Position numbers and translations under genes: made by a program. A DNA stretch of 64,000 nt from an uncultured Verrucomicrobiales bacterium (GTDB lineage: Bacteria; Verrucomicrobiota; Verrucomicrobiia; Verrucomicrobiales; Akkermansiaceae): contig CALFVF010000007.1 of NCBI GenBank assembly GCA_937928735.1, positions 1-64,000 on the forward strand, read 5' to 3'. This document shows, one piece after another, positions 52,762 to 60,781 of the stretch. A model generated the notes under the pieces. It searched no databases. It was given only the letters and a program-made list of their open reading frames with translations, and was not told the DNA's origin. Position 1 is the stretch's first letter, and every line of letters begins with the position of its first letter.

Positions 52762-53277
52762 CTATGACTCGCTCTTATTAAGCGCGGCCTTTCTGAGTTC
52801 CTTCATCTCTAGTTCATCATGGACGAGTTGGGTGACGACTTCCACAGCGCGCTCAGCGGGCCAGATGGTGTGGAGATTTTGTGATTCTGTCGTGGCACCG
52901 GTGTAGAGTAAAAAGAGGTGCTCGCCGACATGCACACTGCGGCAAGGTGTCGTTAGCTCAGAAGCGAGACTCACGAGAAACTCACGGGTGAATTCCTTGT
53001 GATCAGAGACTTCTTGGAAGACTTCGGGATTTGTTCTGTGACTAGCGACAAGAGCATTGCCAAATGGGCAGCCGCTAAACTGGTGGGCGGCTAAGAAAGA
53101 AAGCAAGTCCTCGAAGTAAGCGATGATTTTATCCTTCGCAGAGGTTTCACTGTCAGCGAGAATATTGGCGTGGCGGATGACTGAGGCTTTGTGGAGCTCG
53201 CGGAGCTCCTCTGGTGAGGAAATCGGAGTCAAATCACAGGCAACAGCAACTGTAGGATCATTCGTGGTTGATGACAT
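52762..53277 (-). CDS. Orphan TetR-like ligand-binding domain without DNA-binding half
   Basis: The 171-aa protein lines up with the C-terminal half of the TetR protein at 10874. SSPEELRELHKASVI corresponds to SKEELG..., a GCPFGNALVASH block corresponds to GCVFLNTLAELP, and LLYTGATTESQNLHTIWPAE corresponds to the ESQNFREPWPIE end. The N-terminal helix-turn-helix is missing and replaced by about 20 residues. There is no room upstream for it, because the sigma factor gene ends 32 bp away. It could be a ligand sensor or a dominant-negative partner for another TetR protein, or a relic. Two Cys residues (CDL, GCP) may be redox-active. Confidence 0.7.
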   Translation of the reverse strand: MSSTTNDPTVAVACDLTPISSPEELRELHKASVIRHANILADSETSAKDKIIAYFEDLLSFLAAHQFSGCPFGNALVASHRTNPEVFQEVSDHKEFTREFLVSLASELTTPCRSVHVGEHLFLLYTGATTESQNLHTIWPAERAVEVVTQLVHDELEMKELRKAALNKSES

Positions 53278-53309
53278 GATACTATCATAGGATCGAAGTG
53301 GGCTGGCGT

Positions 53310-54758
53310 CTACTCATTATCTTTCCCAGTTCTATGATAGGCTTGTTGTTTTGCGGCTACTTCTGTGCGTAGATTGATGAATGCTAGGCTAAGCATTGCT
53401 AGTAAAATTGTAGCAGCAGGAGGACTTCCGACCATAAAAATCCCATTCGAGAAGAAGGTTGTTAGCGTGGCTTCCATAGGAGGGTAATAGTGACTACAGA
53501 CTATTCCACAAATACCTGCTGTGGAGATGAGCCACTGGGTAATGAAGGTTTCTTTTTTTGGATCAGGGCGCTTTCCGAGTGTGTAGCCCACAATGGAGGC
53601 TAATAGTGTAGCGAGGAGAATAGAGCAGAGAACCGTCCAATGCTCTCCTATTATACTCATGAGAGCGGTAGGGGTAAGAAGGACTGTTACAATGAGACCA
53701 AAGACACAAGCGCGCTTTAGGGGGGCATTGGCCAATGGGGAGATCAGCCCGAAGGGAGGGTAATTTGTCTGCTCATGGTCTCGCAAGTTTTGTACCATCT
53801 TATGGAATCGGTGATGACGTATCATGATGATAACTGGTGCCAGGAATGCAAAGCTTAGAATGTATGGTGAAACATGGTAGTTTACGTGGAAGTATAAATG
53901 ATAAATAGCTGGCCCCAGTGTAAGAGTGAGGAAGGTAATCATGATGAGAACATTTATTTTTATATGTCTCAAGTAGAGTTTCCGCTCAGCGGGGCTTCTT
54001 GTGCTATCTAGGCCAATTTTTAAGACCAGTGAGGCAATAAAACCAAAGAGTCCTACTCCTGATACCGTTTTTAGCAGACTTGTTGAAGTGGCTATTGTGG
54101 CGGCTGCTGATTGGGATTGAGTGGATAAGATAGCAGCGCTTACAGTTGTGGCCACAGCACTGGAAGGCTGTGAAACAAGAAGGACATTTTCGATGGTGTT
54201 TTCAATGTTCGCTTTAAGATGCTTTCTGCCTCGTGCTAGCCTCTGTTTGACAGCGTCTTCGCTGACTTCGAGTATAGCGGCAATTTCTTTTACAGAGAGG
54301 TGCTGACTATAGTGGAGAACGAGTGGCTCACGGTAGAGGTCTGGTAATTTAGCGATCGTTTGTTGCACCAGAGCTATATCATCAGAGCTAGTGCTATTCT
54401 GTGCAGGGGTTTTGGCGCCGTCGATGAGCTCAGGTGTCGCGGTATCATCCACAACAGTTTGCTTAGACTGGAGGCGAGAAGTAATCCGCCGTGTGATCGT
54501 ACAGAGCCATGATTTAAAAAGCTCAGGGTCTTTGAGAGTGTCTATTTTTTTCCAAGCTTGGATAAATGTATCTTGGGTGATGTCTTCGCTGAGAGCGAAA
54601 TTCCCACAGCCACTGAGAGCGATAGTATAAATAAGCTTTTGGTAGCGGATGACGAGTGCCTCAAAGGCGAGGTTGTTGCCAGCGATGCTTTTTTGAACAA
54701 GAATCGTGTCACTACAGGTCTGGAGGGTACGTGGGCTCTTTTTTAGGAAACTTAACAT
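53310..54758 (-). CDS. ECF sigma factor fused to a multi-pass membrane domain
   Basis: The 482-aa protein begins with sigma-70 region 2 (about 30-105, FEALVIRYQKLIYTIAL, SEDITQDTFIQAWKKID, ELFKSWLCTITRR). Region 4 (about 130-185) has LPDLYREPLVLHYSQHLSVK and AAILEVSEDAVKQRLARGRK. After an Ala/Ser/Thr linker come about seven membrane helices (225-475), such as INVLIMITFLTLTLGPAIYH, FAFLAPVIIMI, FGLIVTVLLTPTALMSII and ITQWLISTAGICGIVCSHYY. A sigma factor tied to the membrane could be held inactive until a signal or cleavage. No separate anti-sigma gene is seen. The TetR-domain gene follows after 32 bp. Confidence 0.9.
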   Translation of the reverse strand: MLSFLKKSPRTLQTCSDTILVQKSIAGNNLAFEALVIRYQKLIYTIALSGCGNFALSEDITQDTFIQAWKKIDTLKDPELFKSWLCTITRRITSRLQSKQTVVDDTATPELIDGAKTPAQNSTSSDDIALVQQTIAKLPDLYREPLVLHYSQHLSVKEIAAILEVSEDAVKQRLARGRKHLKANIENTIENVLLVSQPSSAVATTVSAAILSTQSQSAAATIATSTSLLKTVSGVGLFGFIASLVLKIGLDSTRSPAERKLYLRHIKINVLIMITFLTLTLGPAIYHLYFHVNYHVSPYILSFAFLAPVIIMIRHHRFHKMVQNLRDHEQTNYPPFGLISPLANAPLKRACVFGLIVTVLLTPTALMSIIGEHWTVLCSILLATLLASIVGYTLGKRPDPKKETFITQWLISTAGICGIVCSHYYPPMEATLTTFFSNGIFMVGSPPAATILLAMLSLAFINLRTEVAAKQQAYHRTGKDNE

Positions 54759-54904
54759 GTAGAATAAGAGCTTGTTTCGCTGATAAAGGTGACAAAAGAA
54801 ATGAAAGAAAGGGTATTTTTAATAGAAACGCAGTTTTGAGAAGCTCTAAAAACCAGTCCTCACGGCTTTACAAATGAAGGCTGCTCTGGCATTCCCCTTC
54901 TGCT

Positions 54905-57616
54905 ATGTCAGAATTACCGACTGCTTATGAGCCCCAGAGCGTGGAAGAGAAGTGGTATCAAGCTTGGCTTGATCAGAAGTGCTTCCATGCAGATGAAAAC
55001 TCCAGCAAAGAGGGTTACTCTATTGTTATCCCACCTCCCAATGTCACGGGTATTCTGCACCTTGGCCATGTTCTTAATAATACCATCCAGGATACTTTAG
55101 CGCGCAGGGCACGCCGCCAAGGTAAGGAAGTTCTCTGGCTTCCAGGTACGGATCACGCTGGTATCGCGACCCAAACCAAGGTGGAGAAAAAGGTTCGTGA
55201 AGAAGAGGGGAAGAGCCGCCGTGAACTAGGGCGTGAGGAGTTTCTGAAGCGTGTCTGGGACTGGAAGGATAAGCACGGCAATATCATTATCAACCAGCTC
55301 AAGCGCCTAGGCTGTAGCTGTGACTGGGATCGTGAGCGCTTCACCATGGATGGCGACTACTCAGAGTGGGTGGCGAAGGTGTTCACAGAGCTCTTTGAGA
55401 AAGGATTTATCTACCGCGGTAAGCGCATGGTGAACTGGTGCCCGAAGTCTCTGACAGCTCTCTCTGACGAAGAAGTGATTCCCAAGGCCAGCCGCTCGAA
55501 GCTCTACTTTATGAAGTATGAGCTCGTGGGTGAGCCTGGGCGCTATCTTGAGATTTCCACGACAAGACCCGAGACTCTGATGGGAGATATCGCGGTGGCT
55601 GTGCACCCTGATGATGAGCGTTTTAAGGATCTGATCGGCAAAAAGGTGCGCCGCCCATTCCCTGAGCGTGCGATCGAGATCATTGCCGATGAGCACGTGG
55701 ATATGGAGTTTGGTACAGGGGCGCTCAAGATCACGCCTGCCCACGATAAGGCGGACTTTGAAATTGGGCAGAGGCACAATCTTGAGGTGATTGATGTGCT
55801 TCACGCAGATGGCACGGTGAACTGCCCTGAGGTGCCTGAGCTCGATGGCTTGGATCGCTTTCAGGCGCGTCGCCTTGCGGCAGCGAAGCTTGAGGAAATG
55901 GGGCTGCTCATTAAGGTGGAAGAGCATGAGAATAATGTGGGCTACTCCGAGCGTGCTGACGTGCCCATTGAGCCGCGTATTTCCATGCAGTGGTTCTTGC
56001 GCTACCCAGCTGTGGATGAGGCGACAGCAGCTGTGGCTTCTGGAGATATTCAGATACGCCCTGAGCGCTGGGCAAAGACCTATGCTCACTGGATGGAGAA
56101 TATTCAGGACTGGTGTATTAGTCGCCAGCTCTGGTGGGGGCATCAGATCCCTGTGTGGTATCGTAAGGAAAAGGCCTTTGAGCTTAAGGAAGCTGAGTCT
56201 CTGGATGTCAAAGACCTAGCCTCTAAGGATATTTATGTAGGGACAGAACCTCCAGAGGACGCGGAGAACTGGATTCGTGATGAGGATGTCATGGATACGT
56301 GGTTTAGCTCATGGCTGTGGCCATTCGCAACAATGTCTGAGCGTGAACAGGAAAAGTTCTATCCGACAGCGGACTTAGTGACTGGGCCAGATATCATTTT
56401 CTTCTGGGTCGCTCGCATGATTATGGCGGGCTATAGCTTTAAGCAGGAGTTGCCCTTCAAGAATGTGTATTTCACCTCACTGATTCGTGATGGTAAAGGG
56501 CGCAAGATGTCTAAGTCACTGGGGAATTCTCCAGACCCCATAGAGATCATGAATACCTATGGGGCAGATGGTTTGCGCTTCGCTTTGATGCGAATTGCCC
56601 CAGTGGATAGCGATATTCGATTCTTGGAGGAGAAGGACAAAAAAGATCCAAATAAGAAGGTCTACCCTCAGGTGGAGGAAGGGCGAAATTTCGCCAATAA
56701 GCTCTACAATGCCTGCCGTTTTCGACAGATGCAGGGGGGGGGAGCTCTCCAGGAAATAGGAAATCTTGAGACCTTGCCAGTGTATCACCTTGATATTCTC
56801 CATAAGCTCGATGCTCTCTCTCTGAATCTCGATAAGGCCTACGCGAGCTATCGCTTTAATGATCTGACATCACTACTCTATGAGTTCTTCTGGAGTGAGT
56901 ATTGCGATAAGTTCATCGAAGCTGTGAAACTTGATTTCCGTAGTGGGGATGAAGAGAAGATCCAGCGCACACTCGCTGTGATGGATACTGTCATGTCTCG
57001 CTACCTAGGCTACCTTCACCCACTGATGCCTCATATCACTGAGGAGCTCTCCTCACAATTAGGCTATCTGGCTAATGGGGCATTCTTGATGGAGCAGAGA
57101 GATCAGTCAGAAGCCGTTCTCAATGGGCTGTCTGAGGAACAGATAGAACAGGCAGGGGGGATTGCTGAGGCGGTGTATCGTTCTGCGAGTCGCCTGCGTA
57201 ACCTCAAGGCGGAGTATCATCTAGCAGCATCAAAGGATGTTGAATTCATTCTGAAGCCCGCCGAAGCTTGGGTCTCTGATCAGCTAGACGCTCTCAGTGT
57301 GCTGGTGGGTGCCAAGTCCATTCGTATCGAATCTGACTACGCCGCGCAAAAAGGGACACCAGCTGCTGTGGCAGAAATCGGAGAAATCTATATGCCTCTA
57401 GAGGGGCTTGTGGATATTGATACTGAGAAAGAGCGCCTCGGGAAAGAAATCGCCAAAATCGAGAAAGAAATCGCAAAGTCTCAGGGGAAACTTGGCAATG
57501 CGAACTTTGTGGATAGAGCGCCTGAGGCGGTGGTCAAAGCAGAGAAAGAGACACTAGAGAACTGGCAGAGTAAGTATGCACAAATACGTGATATGTTGAG
57601 CGCTCTCGATGGCTGA
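54905..57616 (+). CDS. valS: Valyl-tRNA synthetase
   Basis: ValS charges tRNA-Val. The 903-aa protein has PPPNVTGILHLGHVLNNT (HIGH), the editing domain (about 210-380), GRKMSKSLGNS (KMSKS), the anticodon-binding helices and the C-terminal coiled coil (about 835-900, IDTEKERLGKEIAKIEKEI) that contacts the tRNA. It is full length. The ATG is preceded by a CT-rich leader without a Shine-Dalgarno. It is divergent from the sigma-membrane gene with a 146-bp spacer. Confidence 0.97.
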   Translation: MSELPTAYEPQSVEEKWYQAWLDQKCFHADENSSKEGYSIVIPPPNVTGILHLGHVLNNTIQDTLARRARRQGKEVLWLPGTDHAGIATQTKVEKKVREEEGKSRRELGREEFLKRVWDWKDKHGNIIINQLKRLGCSCDWDRERFTMDGDYSEWVAKVFTELFEKGFIYRGKRMVNWCPKSLTALSDEEVIPKASRSKLYFMKYELVGEPGRYLEISTTRPETLMGDIAVAVHPDDERFKDLIGKKVRRPFPERAIEIIADEHVDMEFGTGALKITPAHDKADFEIGQRHNLEVIDVLHADGTVNCPEVPELDGLDRFQARRLAAAKLEEMGLLIKVEEHENNVGYSERADVPIEPRISMQWFLRYPAVDEATAAVASGDIQIRPERWAKTYAHWMENIQDWCISRQLWWGHQIPVWYRKEKAFELKEAESLDVKDLASKDIYVGTEPPEDAENWIRDEDVMDTWFSSWLWPFATMSEREQEKFYPTADLVTGPDIIFFWVARMIMAGYSFKQELPFKNVYFTSLIRDGKGRKMSKSLGNSPDPIEIMNTYGADGLRFALMRIAPVDSDIRFLEEKDKKDPNKKVYPQVEEGRNFANKLYNACRFRQMQGGGALQEIGNLETLPVYHLDILHKLDALSLNLDKAYASYRFNDLTSLLYEFFWSEYCDKFIEAVKLDFRSGDEEKIQRTLAVMDTVMSRYLGYLHPLMPHITEELSSQLGYLANGAFLMEQRDQSEAVLNGLSEEQIEQAGGIAEAVYRSASRLRNLKAEYHLAASKDVEFILKPAEAWVSDQLDALSVLVGAKSIRIESDYAAQKGTPAAVAEIGEIYMPLEGLVDIDTEKERLGKEIAKIEKEIAKSQGKLGNANFVDRAPEAVVKAEKETLENWQSKYAQIRDMLSALDG

Positions 57617-57715
57617 TTGTTAGTGGATCGATATGAGTTATTTTAGAGCTACTTTTAAATGTATGTTTTGTCTTGCAGAGTAGGTGAGATTAGCCAGATT
57701 AGCCCTACATAGATA

Positions 57716-59086
57716 ATGCAGAATCTTGCCGACATCTCTGAAATTTCATCTCAGCAGCTTGAGCTTTTGGAAGCGGCGGGCTTTCAGAGTAAAGAAGCCT
57801 TAGGGAAAGCGGATCCTGCAGATGTGTACACTGAGCTCAAACGTGCCAATGAGTTTCTCAAACTGAGCTCAGAAACTCCCGAGCAAGCAGAGGTAGAGAT
57901 CTGGATTGCACAGTGTGCAGGCACGGAGTTGAAGAAGACAGAGGGAAAATCTAAGGATAAAATTGAGGATAAATCTGAGCATTCTCAGTCCTCGAAATCT
58001 GAGGATTCTCAATCCCTAAGTGATGAAGTACTGGAGTCTCAGCACAGTGAACATCTAGAAGACTATGTGCAGCAGGTGGAGTGCGCGATTCCTCTGCCTC
58101 CAGAGGCCTTTAAAAAAGCAGGCATTGCGCTCAGTGAAGTGGCAATGGCTAAGATGTTAAGTCAGTGTGATGAGCACGATGAGGTGAAGGTGTCGAAACA
58201 GGCCGAAGTTGCGCCAGCTCAGAGGAGTCAGCAGGATGAGAATCTCAGTCAATCTGAGAGCCAGAAGCACTGGCCAGAAGGAGCCTTTGCGATACTACCG
58301 GAAGACGCACTCACAGAGGAAGAAGTAGATTTAGAAACGGATAGAGAAGCCCAATTGCCAGTAGAGAGCGGAGAGATGGTAGAGCCAACCCCAGTTTCTA
58401 CCGCAGAAGAAGCGAAGCTAAAGCAGATGGAGGAAAACCATCCTCATGCTGAGAGTACTACCGATACGGACAGTGAAGAATATATGAACCCTCCCAACGA
58501 AAATAGAGAACTCAGTGAGTCGAATAAGTACAATGGAGCTGCATCGAGGTCTGCTACACCGACATTAGGTGTGGATGCTTCTCGCGTGCGCACTATGGAG
58601 CAATTCCAAGAAGAGACCAATCAGATGCCAAAGACCGCGCACGCTGAGGCGAGTCTCTCGAAGATGACACGAGCAGAGACGAATAAGGGCATCAGCCGCA
58701 GCTCTAGGCGCTATATTCGAGGTGTGTTACACAATCAGAAAGCAAAAGCCTACTTTGGCGCTGCAGGTTTCATTGTGTTTTGGCTTACTTGTTGGCTACC
58801 TCTTATCGGTCTGGGCTTGTATCTACTCGACACGAAGCATTTTGGCTGGGCGCTCTACACGCCTGCCATATGGCTACTGAGCCTAATACTCTACTTTGGC
58901 TTTGCGCTGAAGACATCGTGCCCGGTCTGTCGGCAAAAACAATTTTTCCCCAAAGCCTGCGTGAAGCATAAAAATGCGCACAAAATTGCAGGCCTAGGGC
59001 TGATGCTTCCCGCCGCGCTCCACATCGTCTTATTTCGCTGGGCGCGCTGTATCTTCTGTGGCACTTCCTTGCGCTACAAGGAGTAG
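57716..59086 (+). CDS. Membrane protein with helix-hairpin-helix-like N-terminus and C-terminal zinc ribbon
   Basis: Residues 1-66 (ISEISSQQLELLEAAGFQSK, PADVYTELKRANEFLKL, VEIWIAQC) resemble DUF4332/helix-hairpin-helix modules. Residues about 70-330 are acidic and low-complexity (Ser, Gln, Glu, Lys). Then two or three membrane helices follow (YFGAAGFIVFWLTCWLPLIG, ALYTPAIWLLSLILYFGFAL, LGLMLPAALHIVLFRWA). Two Cys pairs, CPVC and CIFC, flank the last helix, with a further Cys in KACVKH, and could form a split zinc ribbon at the membrane surface. I do not recognise the full architecture. It is convergent with iscA. Confidence 0.65.
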   Translation: MQNLADISEISSQQLELLEAAGFQSKEALGKADPADVYTELKRANEFLKLSSETPEQAEVEIWIAQCAGTELKKTEGKSKDKIEDKSEHSQSSKSEDSQSLSDEVLESQHSEHLEDYVQQVECAIPLPPEAFKKAGIALSEVAMAKMLSQCDEHDEVKVSKQAEVAPAQRSQQDENLSQSESQKHWPEGAFAILPEDALTEEEVDLETDREAQLPVESGEMVEPTPVSTAEEAKLKQMEENHPHAESTTDTDSEEYMNPPNENRELSESNKYNGAASRSATPTLGVDASRVRTMEQFQEETNQMPKTAHAEASLSKMTRAETNKGISRSSRRYIRGVLHNQKAKAYFGAAGFIVFWLTCWLPLIGLGLYLLDTKHFGWALYTPAIWLLSLILYFGFALKTSCPVCRQKQFFPKACVKHKNAHKIAGLGLMLPAALHIVLFRWARCIFCGTSLRYKE

Positions 59087-59128
59087 TGTATCAGGAATGC
59101 TAGGCAAAAAGGCAAAAAGAAGAGGAGT

Positions 59129-59488
59129 CTATGCTGCGAAGCTTTCTCCACAGGAGCAGGTCACACTGGCATTGGGATTGGTGACTTTAAAACCGCCTTG
59201 CTGGAGATCGTCCGAGTAATCGAGTTCGCTACCACTCACAAAGAGCGCACTTTTAGGGTCAATCACCACGTTGACAGATTGGCTGATGACTAAAATGTCC
59301 CTATCTCTAGGGCCATCCACTAAGTCCATTTTGTACTGTAGGCCTGAGCAGCCACCACCGATCACGGCGATTCTGAGAGCACCCTGTGGTCTGCCTTGCT
59401 TCTCGAGTAAACTCAGGAGGTGGCGAGAGGCTCCCTCAAGAACCTTAATGAGTTTTTCATTACCTTGTTTGTAGTTTACTTGTGACAT
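59129..59488 (-). CDS. Iron-sulfur cluster assembly/insertion protein, HesB/IscA family
   Basis: From MSQVNYKQG the protein has 119 aa. A-type carriers such as IscA, SufA or ErpA hold Fe-S clusters with three Cys. Here they lie in GGGCSGLQY and near the C-terminus in CSCGESFAA. The surrounding pattern SALFVSGSELDYSDDLQQGG and FKVTNPNASVTC is typical. A longer frame upstream overlaps the fmdB-like gene and is not conserved. It is encoded 4 bp downstream of the FmdB-like gene, so the two form an operon. Confidence 0.93.
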   Translation of the reverse strand: MSQVNYKQGNEKLIKVLEGASRHLLSLLEKQGRPQGALRIAVIGGGCSGLQYKMDLVDGPRDRDILVISQSVNVVIDPKSALFVSGSELDYSDDLQQGGFKVTNPNASVTCSCGESFAA

Positions 59489-59492
59489 AAAT

Positions 59493-59756
59493 TTATTGGG
59501 AATCTGAGGAGCTCTTCGCAGGAGGTGAGGCCTTTGTTTTCGCCTCTGAGGCGCCTTTTTTGTAGGATTCACTGCGGTAATCTGTCTGATAAAAGCCAGA
59601 GCCCTTGAAGAGAATGCCAGCACCCCCGCCAAGAAGACGTTTCACTCTACCGGAGCAATCTTCTTTAGAGCACTCTGTGAGCTTATCGTCGCTCATTTTC
59701 TGAAACACTTCAAAGATGTGTCCACAGTGTTCACATTGGTAATCGTAATTTGGCAT
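59493..59756 (-). CDS. FmdB-family zinc-ribbon regulator
   Basis: The 87-aa protein starts MPNYDYQCEHCGHIFEVFQK, with CxxC at residues 8/11 and a second pair in TECSKEDCSG. It ends with KRLLGGGAGILFKGSGFYQTD and a Lys/Ser/Ala tail. This is the classic FmdB architecture (regulator-like zinc ribbon, first seen near formamidase genes). It is likely a small DNA- or protein-binding factor, co-transcribed with the Fe-S carrier gene downstream. Confidence 0.9.
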   Translation of the reverse strand: MPNYDYQCEHCGHIFEVFQKMSDDKLTECSKEDCSGRVKRLLGGGAGILFKGSGFYQTDYRSESYKKGASEAKTKASPPAKSSSDSQ

Positions 59757-59943
59757 AGGTGAATCGTGCTGAGTGATGGTTGAGAATCATCGTCTAGATT
59801 GATGCGCTCTAGGTCAAAGAGGTATCGCTGCGCGCAGAATTTGTAAACTCAAGAATTTCTAGAGTACCATGAATGGTACATTCTGGAGGGAAAAGCTAAG
59901 AACTGGCGTGACAAGCCCCTTGCACTGGGTATCAATGATTGTG

Positions 59944-60756
59944 ATGAGATTTTTTACGTCAGCATTCACGACCTTCGTTCTATTCCTAAGTGTGACAAGC
60001 TGTGGTTTCTTGAAAAAAGAGAAGGTGCCACCAGCTCCTGTCTCAGTACCAGTCACAGCCCCGAAAACGTCTTCGTATACCCCACGGAGCCTTAATGCAG
60101 CACCTCTGAGAAATCCCAATGTCGCTCTTTCGGGAGCATTTCAGGGAGGTGAGGCTTCTCATTCCTTTGGTAATCGCTCAAAACCCTATATTGCAATGAC
60201 ATTTGACGATGGGCCACACCCAGTACACACACCGCGACTATTGGATATGCTAAAAAGGCGAAATATCCGAGCGACTTTCTATGTGATAGGTCACAAGGTA
60301 GAACGCTATCCGCACATCATTCGCCGCATTGTTGCTGAAGGTCATGAAATCGGGAATCATACTTGGAAACATGACAATCTAACAAAACTCTCTAATGCTC
60401 AAATCATCGCCGACCTGCAGAGATCCACTAATGCGATTGCAAAGGTCACCGGGGTAAGGCCTCGCACGATGCGCCCGCCCTACGGCGCTCTCTACGGTGC
60501 CCAGCGCCAGATGGTGTATAACCGCCTAGGGATGCCTTCTATTCTATGGGATGTCGACCCTCAAGACTGGAAGCGTCCAGGGCCAAGTGTGGTTTCCTCC
60601 CGTATTGTTAATGGCACAAAGCCTGGCTCCATTGTTCTGGCACATGATTTACATGGCCCAACTGTGGATGCTATGCCAGCTGCTCTTGATGGCCTACTGC
60701 GTAAAGGGCACCAGTTTGTCACAGTGTCACAGCTATTAGCTCAAAAAGGCCAATAG
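59944..60756 (+). CDS. Lipoprotein polysaccharide deacetylase (NodB domain)
   Basis: Starting at MRFFTSAF gives 270 aa with a lipobox VTSC (Cys 20). The NodB domain has AMTFDDGPHPVHTPRLL (motif 1), EIGNHTWKHDNL (motif 2, metal His pair), RPPYGALYGAQR (motif 3), WDVDPQDWKRPG (motif 4) and IVLAHDLHGPTVDA (motif 5), all five catalytic motifs of chitin/peptidoglycan deacetylases. It is probably an outer- or inner-membrane-tethered peptidoglycan N-acetylglucosamine deacetylase. The gene at 60782 follows after 25 bp. Confidence 0.94.
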   Translation: MRFFTSAFTTFVLFLSVTSCGFLKKEKVPPAPVSVPVTAPKTSSYTPRSLNAAPLRNPNVALSGAFQGGEASHSFGNRSKPYIAMTFDDGPHPVHTPRLLDMLKRRNIRATFYVIGHKVERYPHIIRRIVAEGHEIGNHTWKHDNLTKLSNAQIIADLQRSTNAIAKVTGVRPRTMRPPYGALYGAQRQMVYNRLGMPSILWDVDPQDWKRPGPSVVSSRIVNGTKPGSIVLAHDLHGPTVDAMPAALDGLLRKGHQFVTVSQLLAQKGQ

Positions 60757-60781
60757 ATTCACGAACTAGAGAACTGCTCGT

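Noticed and set aside
55361..56143. A 260-codon minus-strand open frame within valS
   Set aside because: It lies entirely inside the well-supported valS gene and has no recognisable protein features.
59489..59632. 48-codon extension of the HesB/IscA protein
   Set aside because: It overlaps the FmdB-like gene and is not conserved in the family.
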